Shown piece after piece: positions 36,154-44,449 of a stretch of 64,000 bases of DNA (positions are counted from its first letter, which is position 1; every line of letters starts with the position of its first letter). The notes beneath the pieces are model-generated. The model was not told the DNA's origin, searched no databases, and saw only the letters and a program-made list of their open reading frames with translations. Source of the DNA: Hahella sp. HNIBRBA332 (GTDB lineage Bacteria; Pseudomonadota; Gammaproteobacteria; Pseudomonadales; Oleiphilaceae); NCBI RefSeq assembly GCF_030719035.1, contig NZ_CP132203.1, forward strand, positions 3,986,501 to 4,050,500. Reading direction: 5' to 3'. Both the position numbers and the translations under genes were made by a program.

Positions 36154-36573
36154 TTATTCTTCGTTGCTGTCTTCGTCGTCAGTATCGTCGTCAGAGTCGT
36201 CAACAACGACGCGGGCGGGACGATCTTCGCCACGAGGAGCGCGCTGTTCGCGGGACTCAGCTGCTTTGATGGGCGACACTTCGGTCACAGCATCCTTACG
36301 ACGAATAACCAGGTCACGGAGGATGGCGTCGTTAAAACGGAAGTTGTGCATCAGTTCGTCGATGACTTCTTGAGAACACTCAATATTCATCAACACATAG
36401 TGCGCTTTGTGAATTTTGTTGATGGGATAAGCCATGTGACGGCGACCCCAGTCTTCCAGACGGTGAACTTTACCGCCGCCAGCATTTACGCTGGAGGTGT
36501 AACGCTCAACCATTGCAGGCACCTGCTCGCTTTGATCAGGATGAACCATGATCACGATTTCGTAGTGACGCAT
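36154..36573 (-). CDS. rpsF: 30S ribosomal protein S6
   Basis: Small-subunit protein of 139 residues. Conserved MRHYEIVIMVHPDQSEQV and LEDWGRRHMAYPINKIHKAHYV are present. The C-terminus has an acidic tail (VVVDDSDDDTDDEDSNEE); in E. coli RimK adds further glutamates to this tail. First gene of the rpsF-rpsR-rplI operon behind the promoter listed separately. Confidence 0.97.
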   Translation of the reverse strand: MRHYEIVIMVHPDQSEQVPAMVERYTSSVNAGGGKVHRLEDWGRRHMAYPINKIHKAHYVLMNIECSQEVIDELMHNFRFNDAILRDLVIRRKDAVTEVSPIKAAESREQRAPRGEDRPARVVVDDSDDDTDDEDSNEE

Positions 36574-36651
36574 TGTAGCTCCCTTCGGTTTAACAGCCTT
36601 ACGTTGCGTTTTCGTAAAGCAAGGAGTTGATGGTGGTTTTAAGAGGGCAGC

Positions 36652-36680
36652 ATTCTATGCCTGTTCAGCAAGACTTGCAA
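36652..36680 (-). promoter_or_regulatory. Sigma-70 promoter of rpsF-rpsR-rplI
   Basis: On the minus strand, TTGCAA (36675-36680), a 17-bp spacer and TAGAAT (36652-36657) lie about 80 bp before rpsF. Spacing is ideal and each hexamer has one or two mismatches. Confidence 0.65.
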
Positions 36681-36699
36681 GCCCGAAAGAGAACAGAAA

Positions 36700-37443
36700 C
36701 TAACCAAACTGGCGCTGCCGCACCGCCTCGAAAAGACACACGCCCGTGGCGACGGACACATTCAGACTACTGACTTCGCCAAGCATGGGAATATTGACAA
36801 GACTATCGCAGTTTTCACGGGTGAGACGACGCATCCCTTTGTCTTCCGCTCCCATCACAATGGCGACGGAGCCTTTGAGATCCGCTTGATACAAACTCTG
36901 CTCCGCCTCTCCGGCTGCGCCAACTAACCATACGCCATAGGTTTGAATGTGCTTTAGCGTACGCGCCAGATTAGTGACGCGTATCAGCGGCGTTACCTCC
37001 GCAGCGCCACAAGCCACTTTTCTGGCCGCCGCATTCAACGGAGCGGATTTGTCCTTAGGCACAATCACGGCATGCACGCCCGCCGCGTTGGCTGAACGCA
37101 AACAGGCTCCAAGGTTATGAGGATCCGTGACGCCATCCAGAACAAGCAACAACGCAGGCTCTTCCAACTTCTCAAGCAACTCCTCCAAATCGGTCTCATT
37201 GCTCATTCGGTCCGCTTTCAGATAGGCTACAACCCCCTGATGCGCGCCATCGGCCGCCCTATCCAGCGCCGACTTACCCACCTGCGTAAAAGGAACCCGA
37301 CGCTCCTGCGCCAGCTGCGCGATTTCCTGCAGACGGTGATCATGGCGCTGCTCCGATAACAGCAAACGGTCAATTTTACCCGGATGCTTCTGCAGCAGTG
37401 CTCTTACCGCATGCATCCCAAACACAATGTTTGATTCAGACAC
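36700..37443 (-). CDS. rlmB: 23S rRNA (guanosine-2251-2-prime-O)-methyltransferase RlmB
   Basis: SpoU-type (SPOUT knot) methyltransferase of 247 residues that modifies G2251 in the peptidyl-transferase P loop. The N-terminal substrate-binding domain (VFGMHAVRALLQKHPGKIDR) precedes motif 1 (DPHNLGACLRSANAAGVHAVI), motif 2 (IVMGAEDKGM) and motif 3 (VNIPMLGEVSSLNVSVATGV). Directly downstream of rnr, as in E. coli. Confidence 0.96.
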   Translation of the reverse strand: MSESNIVFGMHAVRALLQKHPGKIDRLLLSEQRHDHRLQEIAQLAQERRVPFTQVGKSALDRAADGAHQGVVAYLKADRMSNETDLEELLEKLEEPALLLVLDGVTDPHNLGACLRSANAAGVHAVIVPKDKSAPLNAAARKVACGAAEVTPLIRVTNLARTLKHIQTYGVWLVGAAGEAEQSLYQADLKGSVAIVMGAEDKGMRRLTRENCDSLVNIPMLGEVSSLNVSVATGVCLFEAVRQRQFG

Positions 37444-37520
37444 AGTTAAACTCGTTCAGTACGTTAAAAAACCGGCATTCTACCGGTTTAGTGTTTGCTT
37501 TACGCCAGCTTTTTATACTG

Positions 37521-39947
37521 CTATGAGCGTTTGCGACGTCCTTTTTTTTGCGGCTTGCGCAAAGGACCACTCGCCTCGGAACGCTTGCCTCCCTTGGCGC
37601 CTTTTGCAGGCTGTCCGCCGCCTGCTTTCTTTTCCTTTTTCCACTCTTCATTCCATTGCGCCAGAATTTCCTTGCGCTTGTTCTTTTTACCCGGCGCTGA
37701 GCGCTTGGGCTCGCCAATCATTTCCAAGTCGATCTTGCGATCTTCAAGCCCGACTCGAACCACTTGCACCCTCACCTCATCGCCCAGGCGATGCGTAACG
37801 CCCGTGCGCTCTCCGACAAGACGATGCTTCACCGCGTCGAATTGATAGTAATCGCTCTTCAGCGAGGAAACATGAACAAGCCCTTCGACATACAGATCCT
37901 TCAGCTCGACAAAGAGCCCGAACGCAGTGACAGCGGCCACAATGCCATCAAACTTCTCGCCTACATGCTGAGTCAGATACTCGCACTTGAGCCAACTCAT
38001 AACATCGCGGGTGGCTTCATCCGCACGACGCTCAGTCATTGAGCACTGCTCACCAAGCACCAATAGCGCCTGCATGTCGTAATGATAACGAGCGCTTTTA
38101 GGTAAGGCTGGCGCACCCTCTACACGCTGCACATTCTTGCAGGGGCGCTCACCTCTAATCAGATCTCTGATCGCTCTGTGCACCAACAGGTCCGGATAAC
38201 GACGAATGGGCGAGGTAAAATGCGTATACGCCTCATACCCCAACCCAAAATGCCCCTTGTTCTCCGGCTGATATACCGCCTGACTCAACGAACGCAACAT
38301 CACAGTCTGCAGTGTGGCGCTATCTGGCCGACCGCGGATAATCTCCGTCAACGCCTGATAGTCTGACGGCTTCGGATTGGCGCCGCCCCCCAGGCTTAAA
38401 CTTAGCTCGCCAAGAAACGCGCGCAGATTCTCCAGTCGTTCCGCCGTAGGCCCTTCATGCACACGAAACAGCGAGGGTATTTCATACTTCTCCAACAGCT
38501 TCGCCGTCGCAACGTTGGCGCACAACATACACTCTTCTATTAGTTTATGAGCGTCATTGCGCACTACCGGCACGATCTTGTCGATCTTGCGGTCCGAGTC
38601 GAAAAGGATGCGAGTCTCAACAGTTTCGAAATCAATGGCTCCGCGCTCTTCCCGAGCCTGCCTCAACGCCAAGTACAACTTATGCAGTTCGCGAATATGC
38701 GGAGCCAAGTCCGCGTACCTTTCCGCAAAGGCTCTTCCCTCTGCAGATTCCGGGTCATCTATATAGGCGCCCACCTTGGTGTAGGTCAGCCGCGCCTTGG
38801 AAAGCATCAATCCTTCATAAAATTTATAGCCGCTCAGCTTGCCCTTCTGGCTGATGGTCATTTCGCAGACCATGCACAAGCGCTCTACATCAGGATTGAG
38901 CGAGCACAAGCCGTTGGAAAGCACCTCGGGCAACATGGGAACCACCCGATTGGGGAAGTAAACAGAGTTCCCGCGCTGAAACGCCTCTTTATCCAACGCC
39001 GTTTGCGGCTTGACATAATGAGAGACATCGGCGATCGCCACATACAAGCGCCAGCCGCCAGACTTCTTCGCCTCACAATAGACCGCGTCATCAAAATCCC
39101 GCGCATCCTCGCCATCTATTGTCACTAACGGCAGATGTCGAATATCCACTCGATGCGCCTTATCGCTCGCACTCAACTTGGACTTGAATTTGGCAGCTTC
39201 AGCATCGACCTCTTCAGGCCAGCGGAAAGGAATAGAATATGTGCGCAGAGCGACATCGATTTCCATTCCCGGCGCCATGTGCTCACCCAGCACTTCTTTA
39301 ACGTGCCCCATCGGGTTAACGCGCACATCGGGCTGACGCACAATCTCCAATGTCACGTATTGTCCATGCTTGGAGCCATTCAGAGCATGTTCCGGCACCA
39401 GGATGTCCTGAGTAATACGAGGATTATCTGGAACAACGAAGGCGACCCCACTCTCCATATATATGCGCCCAACAGCTTCGAATGTTCGCCGTTCGACCAC
39501 TTCAACGATCACGCCTTCACGCTTGCCTTTGAATTCGCGACCTTCTTCGCGCACCAACACAATGTCGCCATCAAAGACCCGCTTCATCTGACGCGATGAC
39601 AGGTACAAATCCGAGCCGCCCTCTTCAGGAATGACAAAGCCGTAGCCATCTTTATGTCCTTGCACCCGACCGCGAATCAGATTCATCTTCTTGGGCAAGC
39701 CATAGGCGCCTCTACGGTTGCACACCAGCTGCCCATCCCGACACATAGCGATCAATCGGCGACGCAACCCCTCATAGGGCTCAGGCTGCACCACATTAAA
39801 AGAGGAAGCTATTTCTTCGATAGTCGCGGGAGCGCCGCGCTCTTCAAGAAAGGTAAGAATAAATTCGCGACTTGCGGTGGGGTGTTCATAACGGGCGGCT
39901 TCGCGCTCCGCAAAAGGATCCAAACTACTCTTTTTCTTTTTTCCCAT
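37521..39947 (-). CDS. rnr: Ribonuclease R
   Basis: Processive 3-to-5 exoribonuclease for structured RNA, 808 residues (E. coli 813). The order is an N-terminal winged helix, cold-shock domains (about 70-230), the RNB catalytic domain (about 265-600; LVTIDGEDARDFDDAVYCE carries the metal-binding aspartates), a C-terminal S1 domain (FDGIVAAVTAFGLFVELKDL) and a Lys/Arg-rich tail. Followed by rlmB. Confidence 0.97.
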   Translation of the reverse strand: MGKKKKSSLDPFAEREAARYEHPTASREFILTFLEERGAPATIEEIASSFNVVQPEPYEGLRRRLIAMCRDGQLVCNRRGAYGLPKKMNLIRGRVQGHKDGYGFVIPEEGGSDLYLSSRQMKRVFDGDIVLVREEGREFKGKREGVIVEVVERRTFEAVGRIYMESGVAFVVPDNPRITQDILVPEHALNGSKHGQYVTLEIVRQPDVRVNPMGHVKEVLGEHMAPGMEIDVALRTYSIPFRWPEEVDAEAAKFKSKLSASDKAHRVDIRHLPLVTIDGEDARDFDDAVYCEAKKSGGWRLYVAIADVSHYVKPQTALDKEAFQRGNSVYFPNRVVPMLPEVLSNGLCSLNPDVERLCMVCEMTISQKGKLSGYKFYEGLMLSKARLTYTKVGAYIDDPESAEGRAFAERYADLAPHIRELHKLYLALRQAREERGAIDFETVETRILFDSDRKIDKIVPVVRNDAHKLIEECMLCANVATAKLLEKYEIPSLFRVHEGPTAERLENLRAFLGELSLSLGGGANPKPSDYQALTEIIRGRPDSATLQTVMLRSLSQAVYQPENKGHFGLGYEAYTHFTSPIRRYPDLLVHRAIRDLIRGERPCKNVQRVEGAPALPKSARYHYDMQALLVLGEQCSMTERRADEATRDVMSWLKCEYLTQHVGEKFDGIVAAVTAFGLFVELKDLYVEGLVHVSSLKSDYYQFDAVKHRLVGERTGVTHRLGDEVRVQVVRVGLEDRKIDLEMIGEPKRSAPGKKNKRKEILAQWNEEWKKEKKAGGGQPAKGAKGGKRSEASGPLRKPQKKGRRKRS

Positions 39948-40185
39948 TAAAAGGACCTTAAATCTACAAAATTCATCAACATAGCGGGACCTGCGACCGA
40001 TATGGTTGGTTTTCCGTCACATTAACATAAATCCCGCATTTAAAAACTACTCGCGGATGCGTCCGCCCTATGTACAAATTTAGAACAAACTGAGCGTCCA
40101 GAGCACTTTAACGCCTGTTTTTTATTCAATTTTTTCAATTTAAACCCTGCTTTTAAAAAAGTTAAAACTGAACCTCAAAAAAGCG

Positions 40186-40214
40186 TTGACAAAGATCCAA
40201 GCGACGCGTAAAGT
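40186..40214 (+). promoter_or_regulatory. Sigma-70 promoter of tRNA-Leu
   Basis: A perfect TTGACA (40186-40191), a 17-bp spacer and TAAAGT (40209-40214) with a GC-rich discriminator lie just before tRNA-Leu. It serves here as a contrast: this tRNA uses an ordinary housekeeping promoter. Confidence 0.8.
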
Positions 40215-40231
40215 TCGCGCCATCCTGAAGT

Positions 40232-40318
40232 GCCGAGGTGGTGAAATTGGTAGACACGCTAGCTTCAGGTGCTAGTGGGGGCAACCCCGTGGAGGTTCAA
40301 GTCCTCTCCTCGGCACCA
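40232..40318 (+). tRNA. tRNA-Leu (anticodon CAG)
   Basis: An 87-nt class II tRNA with a long variable arm. Anticodon arm CTAGC-TTCAGGT-GCTAG, acceptor GCCGAGG paired to CCTCGGC, encoded CCA. Confidence 0.96.
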
Positions 40319-40369
40319 TTTGATTTAAGGATAAAGACATCAAAGAGTTGAATTTCAACTCTGAAAAAT

Positions 40370-40392
40370 AAGCGCCTAAGGCGCTTTTTTTT
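40370..40392 (+). terminator. Terminator of tRNA-Leu
   Basis: The stem AGCGCC/GGCGCT with a 3-base loop is followed by eight Ts. A second hairpin (AGAGTTG/CAACTCT) precedes it at 40344-40362. Confidence 0.85.
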
Positions 40393-40452
40393 GTTTCTGC
40401 CCCGGACACCTCTCCCTTCTTTCGACAATAGACAGCGTCAATCAAAACATCC

Positions 40453-40478
40453 AAAAAATTGGCTTACCTCGATAAGCC
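40453..40478 (-). terminator. Terminator of the minus-strand tRNA operon
   Basis: On the minus strand GGCTTA-TCGAGG-TAAGCC is followed by AATTTTTT. An outer pair (AATTGGC/GCCAATT, 40457-40463 with 40492-40498) can form an alternative stem. It lies about 125 bp past tRNA-Glu, leaving a 3-prime trailer with no feature I recognise. Confidence 0.7.
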
Positions 40479-40603
40479 TCAGCCGTCAGCCGCCAATTCA
40501 TAATCCGTTAAGCCCAAATTCAAACCATCTCCTTTAAGAAAAACCGTCCGTGCGTATAGGCGCATTCTTGAACATGTCTAAATTGACTACGAAGGGAAGT
40601 TAT

Positions 40604-40678
40604 TGGTGCGCCAGGACGGAGTCGAACCGACATTACAAGGCTGAAAACCTTGCGTCCTCACCATTAGACGACTGGCGC
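40604..40678 (-). tRNA. tRNA-Glu (anticodon TTC)
   Basis: A 75-nt cloverleaf, third in the minus-strand operon. Acceptor GCGCCAG/CTGGCGC, anticodon arm CAAGG-TTTTCAG-CCTTG, encoded CCA. The T-stem GTCGG/CCGTC has a T-T mismatch at its second pair, unusual for a housekeeping tRNA-Glu. Confidence 0.93.
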
Positions 40679-40703
40679 AATGGGAAAGTGGGTATTTATG
40701 CGT

Positions 40704-40778
40704 TGGAGAGGTCGGCGGGATTTGAACCCGCGATCGTCAGTTTTGCAGACTGATGCAATACCGCTCTGCCACGACCTC
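40704..40778 (-). tRNA. tRNA-Cys (anticodon GCA)
   Basis: A 75-nt cloverleaf, second in the operon. Acceptor GAGGTCG/CGACCTC with the U73 discriminator required by cysteinyl-tRNA synthetase, anticodon arm TCAGT-CTGCAAA-ACTGA, encoded CCA. Confidence 0.95.
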
Positions 40779-40784
40779 TTTTTT

Positions 40785-40861
40785 TGGTGCCGCCTGTCGG
40801 ACTCGAACCGACAACCTATGGCTTATGAAGCCAGTGCTCTAACCGATTAAGCTAAGGCGGC
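40785..40861 (-). tRNA. tRNA with CAT anticodon (Met or Ile2)
   Basis: A 77-nt cloverleaf, first in the operon. Acceptor GCCGCCT/AGGCGGC, A73, encoded CCA. The anticodon loop TTCATAA gives CAT, which may be elongator Met or, if the C is changed to lysidine, Ile decoding AUA. It differs clearly from the tRNA-Met at 26624 and lacks initiator features. The top anticodon-stem pair (C27-T43) is mismatched. Confidence 0.88.
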
Positions 40862-40891
40862 GTAAAGTGGCTCTCTTTCGCAGACGAGCCG

Positions 40892-40922
40892 GATTCTGAA
40901 GGTATGGCTGCCAGCCAGAATC
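40892..40922 (-). ncRNA. Leader hairpin of the tRNA operon
   Basis: A 7-bp perfect outer stem (GATTCTG/CAGAATC) encloses a short GGCT/AGCC inner hairpin. It begins one or two bases after the predicted sigma-54 transcription start and lies 30 bases before the first tRNA, so the transcript would begin with this structure. Confidence 0.55.
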
Positions 40923-40934
40923 TGTAGTTGTTAT

Positions 40935-40951
40935 AGCGAACGGCGTGCCAA
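40935..40951 (-). promoter_or_regulatory. Sigma-54 promoter for the three-tRNA operon
   Basis: On the minus strand TTGGCACGCCGTTCGCT matches the sigma-54 consensus YTGGCACG-N4-TTGCW with one mismatch, including GG at -24 and GC at -12 at the right spacing. Predicted start is near 40924, about 63 nt before the first tRNA. The divergent gene encodes a sigma-54 activator. Confidence 0.75.
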
Positions 40952-41001
40952 CTTATTTTCACCCCACCAAATAGAACAATAAGATGTTGTTTTATATATA
41001 T

Positions 41002-41050
41002 TTATAAGATTACAGAGTAGAAAACACAGTATTGGACGTAGCTTATAAGC
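41002..41050. promoter_or_regulatory. Candidate RtcR upstream activating sites
   Basis: TTATAAG occurs at 41002-41008 and again at 41043-41049, the second inside the perfect palindrome GCTTATAAGC (41041-41050). They are 41 bp apart (about four helical turns) and 50-100 bp upstream of the sigma-54 promoter, where an enhancer-binding activator would sit. This is inference from position and symmetry only. Confidence 0.35.
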
Positions 41051-41109
41051 GCGACAATAAATATCATGCCGGATATCAAAATATTGCCTTGGATACGCCC
41101 CAAATTTCG

Positions 41110-42744
41110 ATGAAAAGTAAAAATATCGTCCTATCCATTCTCGGTACGACTTTGGATGTCGTGTCCAAGCGTCGCGGTAAGTTTGAGAAGCGCTGGGAGC
41201 GCTGGCGGCCGAATGTCTCCATCACTCAGCGCGCTGAGGTCTTCCCGGTGGATGAGCTGCATTTGCTCAGCGCCAGCAAAGACATGGCGCTTGCTGAAGA
41301 AGTCTCTGCGGATATCAATGTCGTCAGCCCGGATACACATGTCGCCATCCACGACGTCAGCTTTACCTCCCCATGGGAGCTGGAGGTCACCTATCTGCAG
41401 TTGCGAGACTTTCTTACCGACTTCAGGTTTGACCCCAGCGCCAATTATTTTTTCCACATCACTACTGGCTCGCATATCCAGCAGATCGTGATCTTCCTGT
41501 TACATGAGTCGCGCCTTTTTCCCGGTAAACTGTTGCAAACAGCGCCGCCGAAGGAGGGCTCAACTGAACCGCGCCATCAGATTATCGATCTGGATCTTTC
41601 CAAGTACGACGCGATTGCGGAGCGATTTCGCAAGGACCATCTTGAAGGCGAAGATTTTCTGAAATCCGGCATTCAGACTCGCAACCCGGCGTTCAACCGG
41701 ATGATTCAGCAAATCGAGCTGGTCGCGCAGCGTTCTATCGCGCCTATGTTGATCACCGGTCCGACTGGAGCCGGTAAGTCCCATATCGCACGCCGCATTT
41801 ATGAGCTGAAGAAAAAACGTAATCTGGTAAGCGGCGACTTTGTGGAAACTAACTGCGCCACCCTGGTGGGCGACAACGCGATGTCCACCTTGTTCGGCCA
41901 CAAGAAAGGCGCATTTACCGGGGCCGTGGATAAGCGGGACGGCTTACTGAAACGCGCAGATAAAGGCATGGTGTTTCTTGATGAAGTCGGCGAGCTGGGC
42001 CTGGATGAACAGGCCATGCTGTTACGCGCCATCGAAGATAAATGCTTTCTGCCCATGGGCGCGGACCTGGAGGAGAAGAGCGATTTTCAACTGATCGCCG
42101 GCACCAATAAAGATCTCCGCAAAGAAGTGCAGGCAGGCCGCTTTAGAGAGGACCTGTTTGCGCGCATCAATTTGTGGACTTACCGCCTCCCCGGACTGGC
42201 GGAGCGAAAACAGGACATCGAACCCAATATCGACTACGAACTGGACCGATTTGAACGCAACCATGGCGAGAGAGTGACGTTCAACAAAGAAGCCCGCGCC
42301 CGCTATCTTGAGTTCGCACTGTCCCCAGAAGCGCTTTGGCCCGCCAACTTCCGCGATCTCAACGCCAGCATCGTGCGCATGGCCACTCTGGCGGACAAAG
42401 GGCGCATCAAGACGGATCATGTAGACGAGGAGCTGCAGCGGTTACGTTACCTGTGGTCCCATGCGGAGTCGCCGGCCATGGCGAGCAGCTTATCTCTGGA
42501 TGACTTTCTGGCCCAATATCTCGACCTAGAACAGCTTGAGCACGTTGATTACATTGAAAAAGTGCAACTGAAAGCTGTCATCGAAGTGTGCAGAAATTGC
42601 CGGGACGGCGCAGAGGCGGGACGCACCATTTACAATGCATCCCGACTACGCAAAAAACAGACAAACGACTCCCATCGATTGCGTCAATATCTGGCCAAGT
42701 ACGGCCTTCACTTTGACAGCATCAGGCAAGTCAATTCAGTCTGA
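41110..42744 (+). CDS. rtcR: RtcR, CARF-domain sigma-54-dependent activator
   Basis: Enhancer-binding protein that in E. coli activates rtcBA, the RNA ligase and RNA cyclase operon, after RNA damage. ATG 41110 gives 544 residues (E. coli 532); the frame is open from 41032. The N-terminal CARF domain, thought to sense RNA ends, covers about 1-185 (NIVLSILGTTLD; FHITTGSHIQQIVIFLLHES). The AAA+ motor has Walker A GPTGAGKS at 217-224 and the sigma-54 contact loop GAFTGA at 267-272. The C-terminus is a Fis-like DNA-binding region. No rtcB or rtcA lies nearby; the divergent unit is a tRNA operon with a sigma-54 promoter. Confidence 0.93.
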   Translation: MKSKNIVLSILGTTLDVVSKRRGKFEKRWERWRPNVSITQRAEVFPVDELHLLSASKDMALAEEVSADINVVSPDTHVAIHDVSFTSPWELEVTYLQLRDFLTDFRFDPSANYFFHITTGSHIQQIVIFLLHESRLFPGKLLQTAPPKEGSTEPRHQIIDLDLSKYDAIAERFRKDHLEGEDFLKSGIQTRNPAFNRMIQQIELVAQRSIAPMLITGPTGAGKSHIARRIYELKKKRNLVSGDFVETNCATLVGDNAMSTLFGHKKGAFTGAVDKRDGLLKRADKGMVFLDEVGELGLDEQAMLLRAIEDKCFLPMGADLEEKSDFQLIAGTNKDLRKEVQAGRFREDLFARINLWTYRLPGLAERKQDIEPNIDYELDRFERNHGERVTFNKEARARYLEFALSPEALWPANFRDLNASIVRMATLADKGRIKTDHVDEELQRLRYLWSHAESPAMASSLSLDDFLAQYLDLEQLEHVDYIEKVQLKAVIEVCRNCRDGAEAGRTIYNASRLRKKQTNDSHRLRQYLAKYGLHFDSIRQVNSV

Positions 42745-42760
42745 AAGGGGTAAGCATTAT

Positions 42761-44449
42761 CTAGGGTTTACGCCAGCTGGCGGTGACGCTGACGCCGCGA
42801 TAGCTATGGCGTCCACGCAACCCGATAAACCACACGCCGGGCTCGGGATTGGGAAACACACATTGCTCTTCATTGCCGTCTATAAAAGGGCGGCAGTCAT
42901 ATTTATTCGGCGTGGGGCGCACATCGTCGGCGACATAGAGATCCACATCACCCGTCCCGCCAAAGCTTCTGACCACCATCTCAATGGCGCCGCGCGGCAC
43001 TTCAAAGCGATAGTAGTCCCATGCGTTTTCCTCCCCTCGCAGGTTCTCCAGCCTTAACACGCCACGCGCTGGCAACGGCAGGTCGCCATTCAGAGCCGCC
43101 AGCGCCCGCGCTGCGTCAGCAATGCCTGCGCCGCATCCACCATCGCAATCCCCGGGCAATGGCCTCGCTCCCAGCTTTATGGCGCTTTCTATTCGCCCTG
43201 GCGTCGCCCCAGGGTCTGCTTCGTACATGAGCGCGGCTATCCCCGCCACATGGGGCGTCGCCATGCTGGTGCCTTGGTAGAACTGATAGGACTCCCCGCC
43301 TGGTACAGTCAGGCCGGTATTCCAAATGGACAGCACCCCATTATTGAGCACATCCGTCTCGCCGCCTGGCGCAGAGACGTCGACTTTGCGCCCGAAATTG
43401 GAGTACCAGGCCCGCGCGCCCGCTCTATTATTTGCAGCGACCGCTATAACGCCCTTGCAGTTCGCCGGCAGAAACTGACGAACATCCGCATTAGCGTTAC
43501 CAGCGGCAACCACCACCGTGACATTACGCTGACGCGCCATGTTGATAGCTGACTGCATGGTCCCGCCACAACGCCCCTCCCCTGTCAGGCTCATGTTGAT
43601 GACCTTGGCGGGATGCAGATTCTCCGGCGCGCCATCCACCGGCGCGCCCGCCGCCCAGACCAGAGCGTCAGCAATATCTGACAGGTACCCCCCGCATTTG
43701 CCCAGCACGCGGACCGGCAAAATACGCGCGTTAAACGCTACGCCCGCAACACCGATATGGTTATTGGTGACGGCGGCGATCGTTCCAGCCACATGCGAAC
43801 CATGCCAGCTTGAGTCTTCCGCTTCCGCTCCGTCGTAACATTCGTTTTGCGCCACCCAATCCCCTGGATCGCTGGCGTCAGCGTCACGCCCATCGCCATC
43901 ATTGGCGACAACCGGATCGCTGATAAAGTCATATCCGGGGACGACATTAGCGTCCATATCCGAGTGAGCGACGATTCCCGTATCCAGAACCGCTGCAATC
44001 ACACCCGCGCCGGTCGCCATGGTCCATGCAGGGGGCGCATTGACGCCCGCCACTTCATCGAAGTATCCCCATTGTTCGCCATAGCGCGGATCGTCAGGCG
44101 CAACCGCCTTATGTAGCAATATGTCCTCTTCCACATCAAGGATGCTGGCGTCGCTAAGTAAGTCTCGTTTCAACTGCGCCAGCTCACTCTGCGTCAGCCA
44201 GCGTTTTGCCTGATACAAACGGCGGGCGCCAACAGCGAGGGAACGTAGATAATTGATGTTTTGCATGGCGCTTTGCGCAGAGGGAGAGATTAAAGAGAAG
44301 GAAAAGGAAGAAGATGGGGACGTCGATACATCGCCAGCAAAGTGAATAATAAGTCGTTGCGGTCGGAGAGCGGAGTCTTGCGCTAAAGTGCCCTCTCCCT
44401 GAAGTCCTGTCAATACTACTGCCGTCATCAACAACAAAGCTAATCTCAT
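42761..44449 (-). CDS. Secreted subtilisin-like serine protease (S8) with C-terminal PPC domain
   Basis: Extracellular endopeptidase of about 562 residues. It has a signal peptide (MRLALLLMTAVVLTGLQGEGTLAQ), an inhibitor-like propeptide to about residue 117, and a catalytic domain with Asp156 (VLDTGI), His216 (HGSHVAG), oxyanion Asn318 and Ser395 (GTSMATPHVAG). A C-terminal pre-peptidase PPC beta domain (about 460-562; FEVPRGAIEMVVRSFGGTGD, then VDLYVA) is usually removed on maturation. This layout is common in marine and plant-associated gammaproteobacteria. ATG 44449 has AGGA nine bases upstream; another ATG is at 44458. Convergent with rtcR. Confidence 0.92.
   Translation of the reverse strand: MRLALLLMTAVVLTGLQGEGTLAQDSALRPQRLIIHFAGDVSTSPSSSFSFSLISPSAQSAMQNINYLRSLAVGARRLYQAKRWLTQSELAQLKRDLLSDASILDVEEDILLHKAVAPDDPRYGEQWGYFDEVAGVNAPPAWTMATGAGVIAAVLDTGIVAHSDMDANVVPGYDFISDPVVANDGDGRDADASDPGDWVAQNECYDGAEAEDSSWHGSHVAGTIAAVTNNHIGVAGVAFNARILPVRVLGKCGGYLSDIADALVWAAGAPVDGAPENLHPAKVINMSLTGEGRCGGTMQSAINMARQRNVTVVVAAGNANADVRQFLPANCKGVIAVAANNRAGARAWYSNFGRKVDVSAPGGETDVLNNGVLSIWNTGLTVPGGESYQFYQGTSMATPHVAGIAALMYEADPGATPGRIESAIKLGARPLPGDCDGGCGAGIADAARALAALNGDLPLPARGVLRLENLRGEENAWDYYRFEVPRGAIEMVVRSFGGTGDVDLYVADDVRPTPNKYDCRPFIDGNEEQCVFPNPEPGVWFIGLRGRHSYRGVSVTASWRKP

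Noticed and set aside
40232..40861. tRNA cluster as an integration site of a mobile element
   Set aside because: No integrase gene and no repeat of a tRNA 3-prime end was seen in the window.
40319..42760. Hidden rtcA or rtcB near rtcR
   Set aside because: No frame on either strand carries RtcB or RtcA motifs; the flanks are tRNA genes and a subtilisin-like protease.
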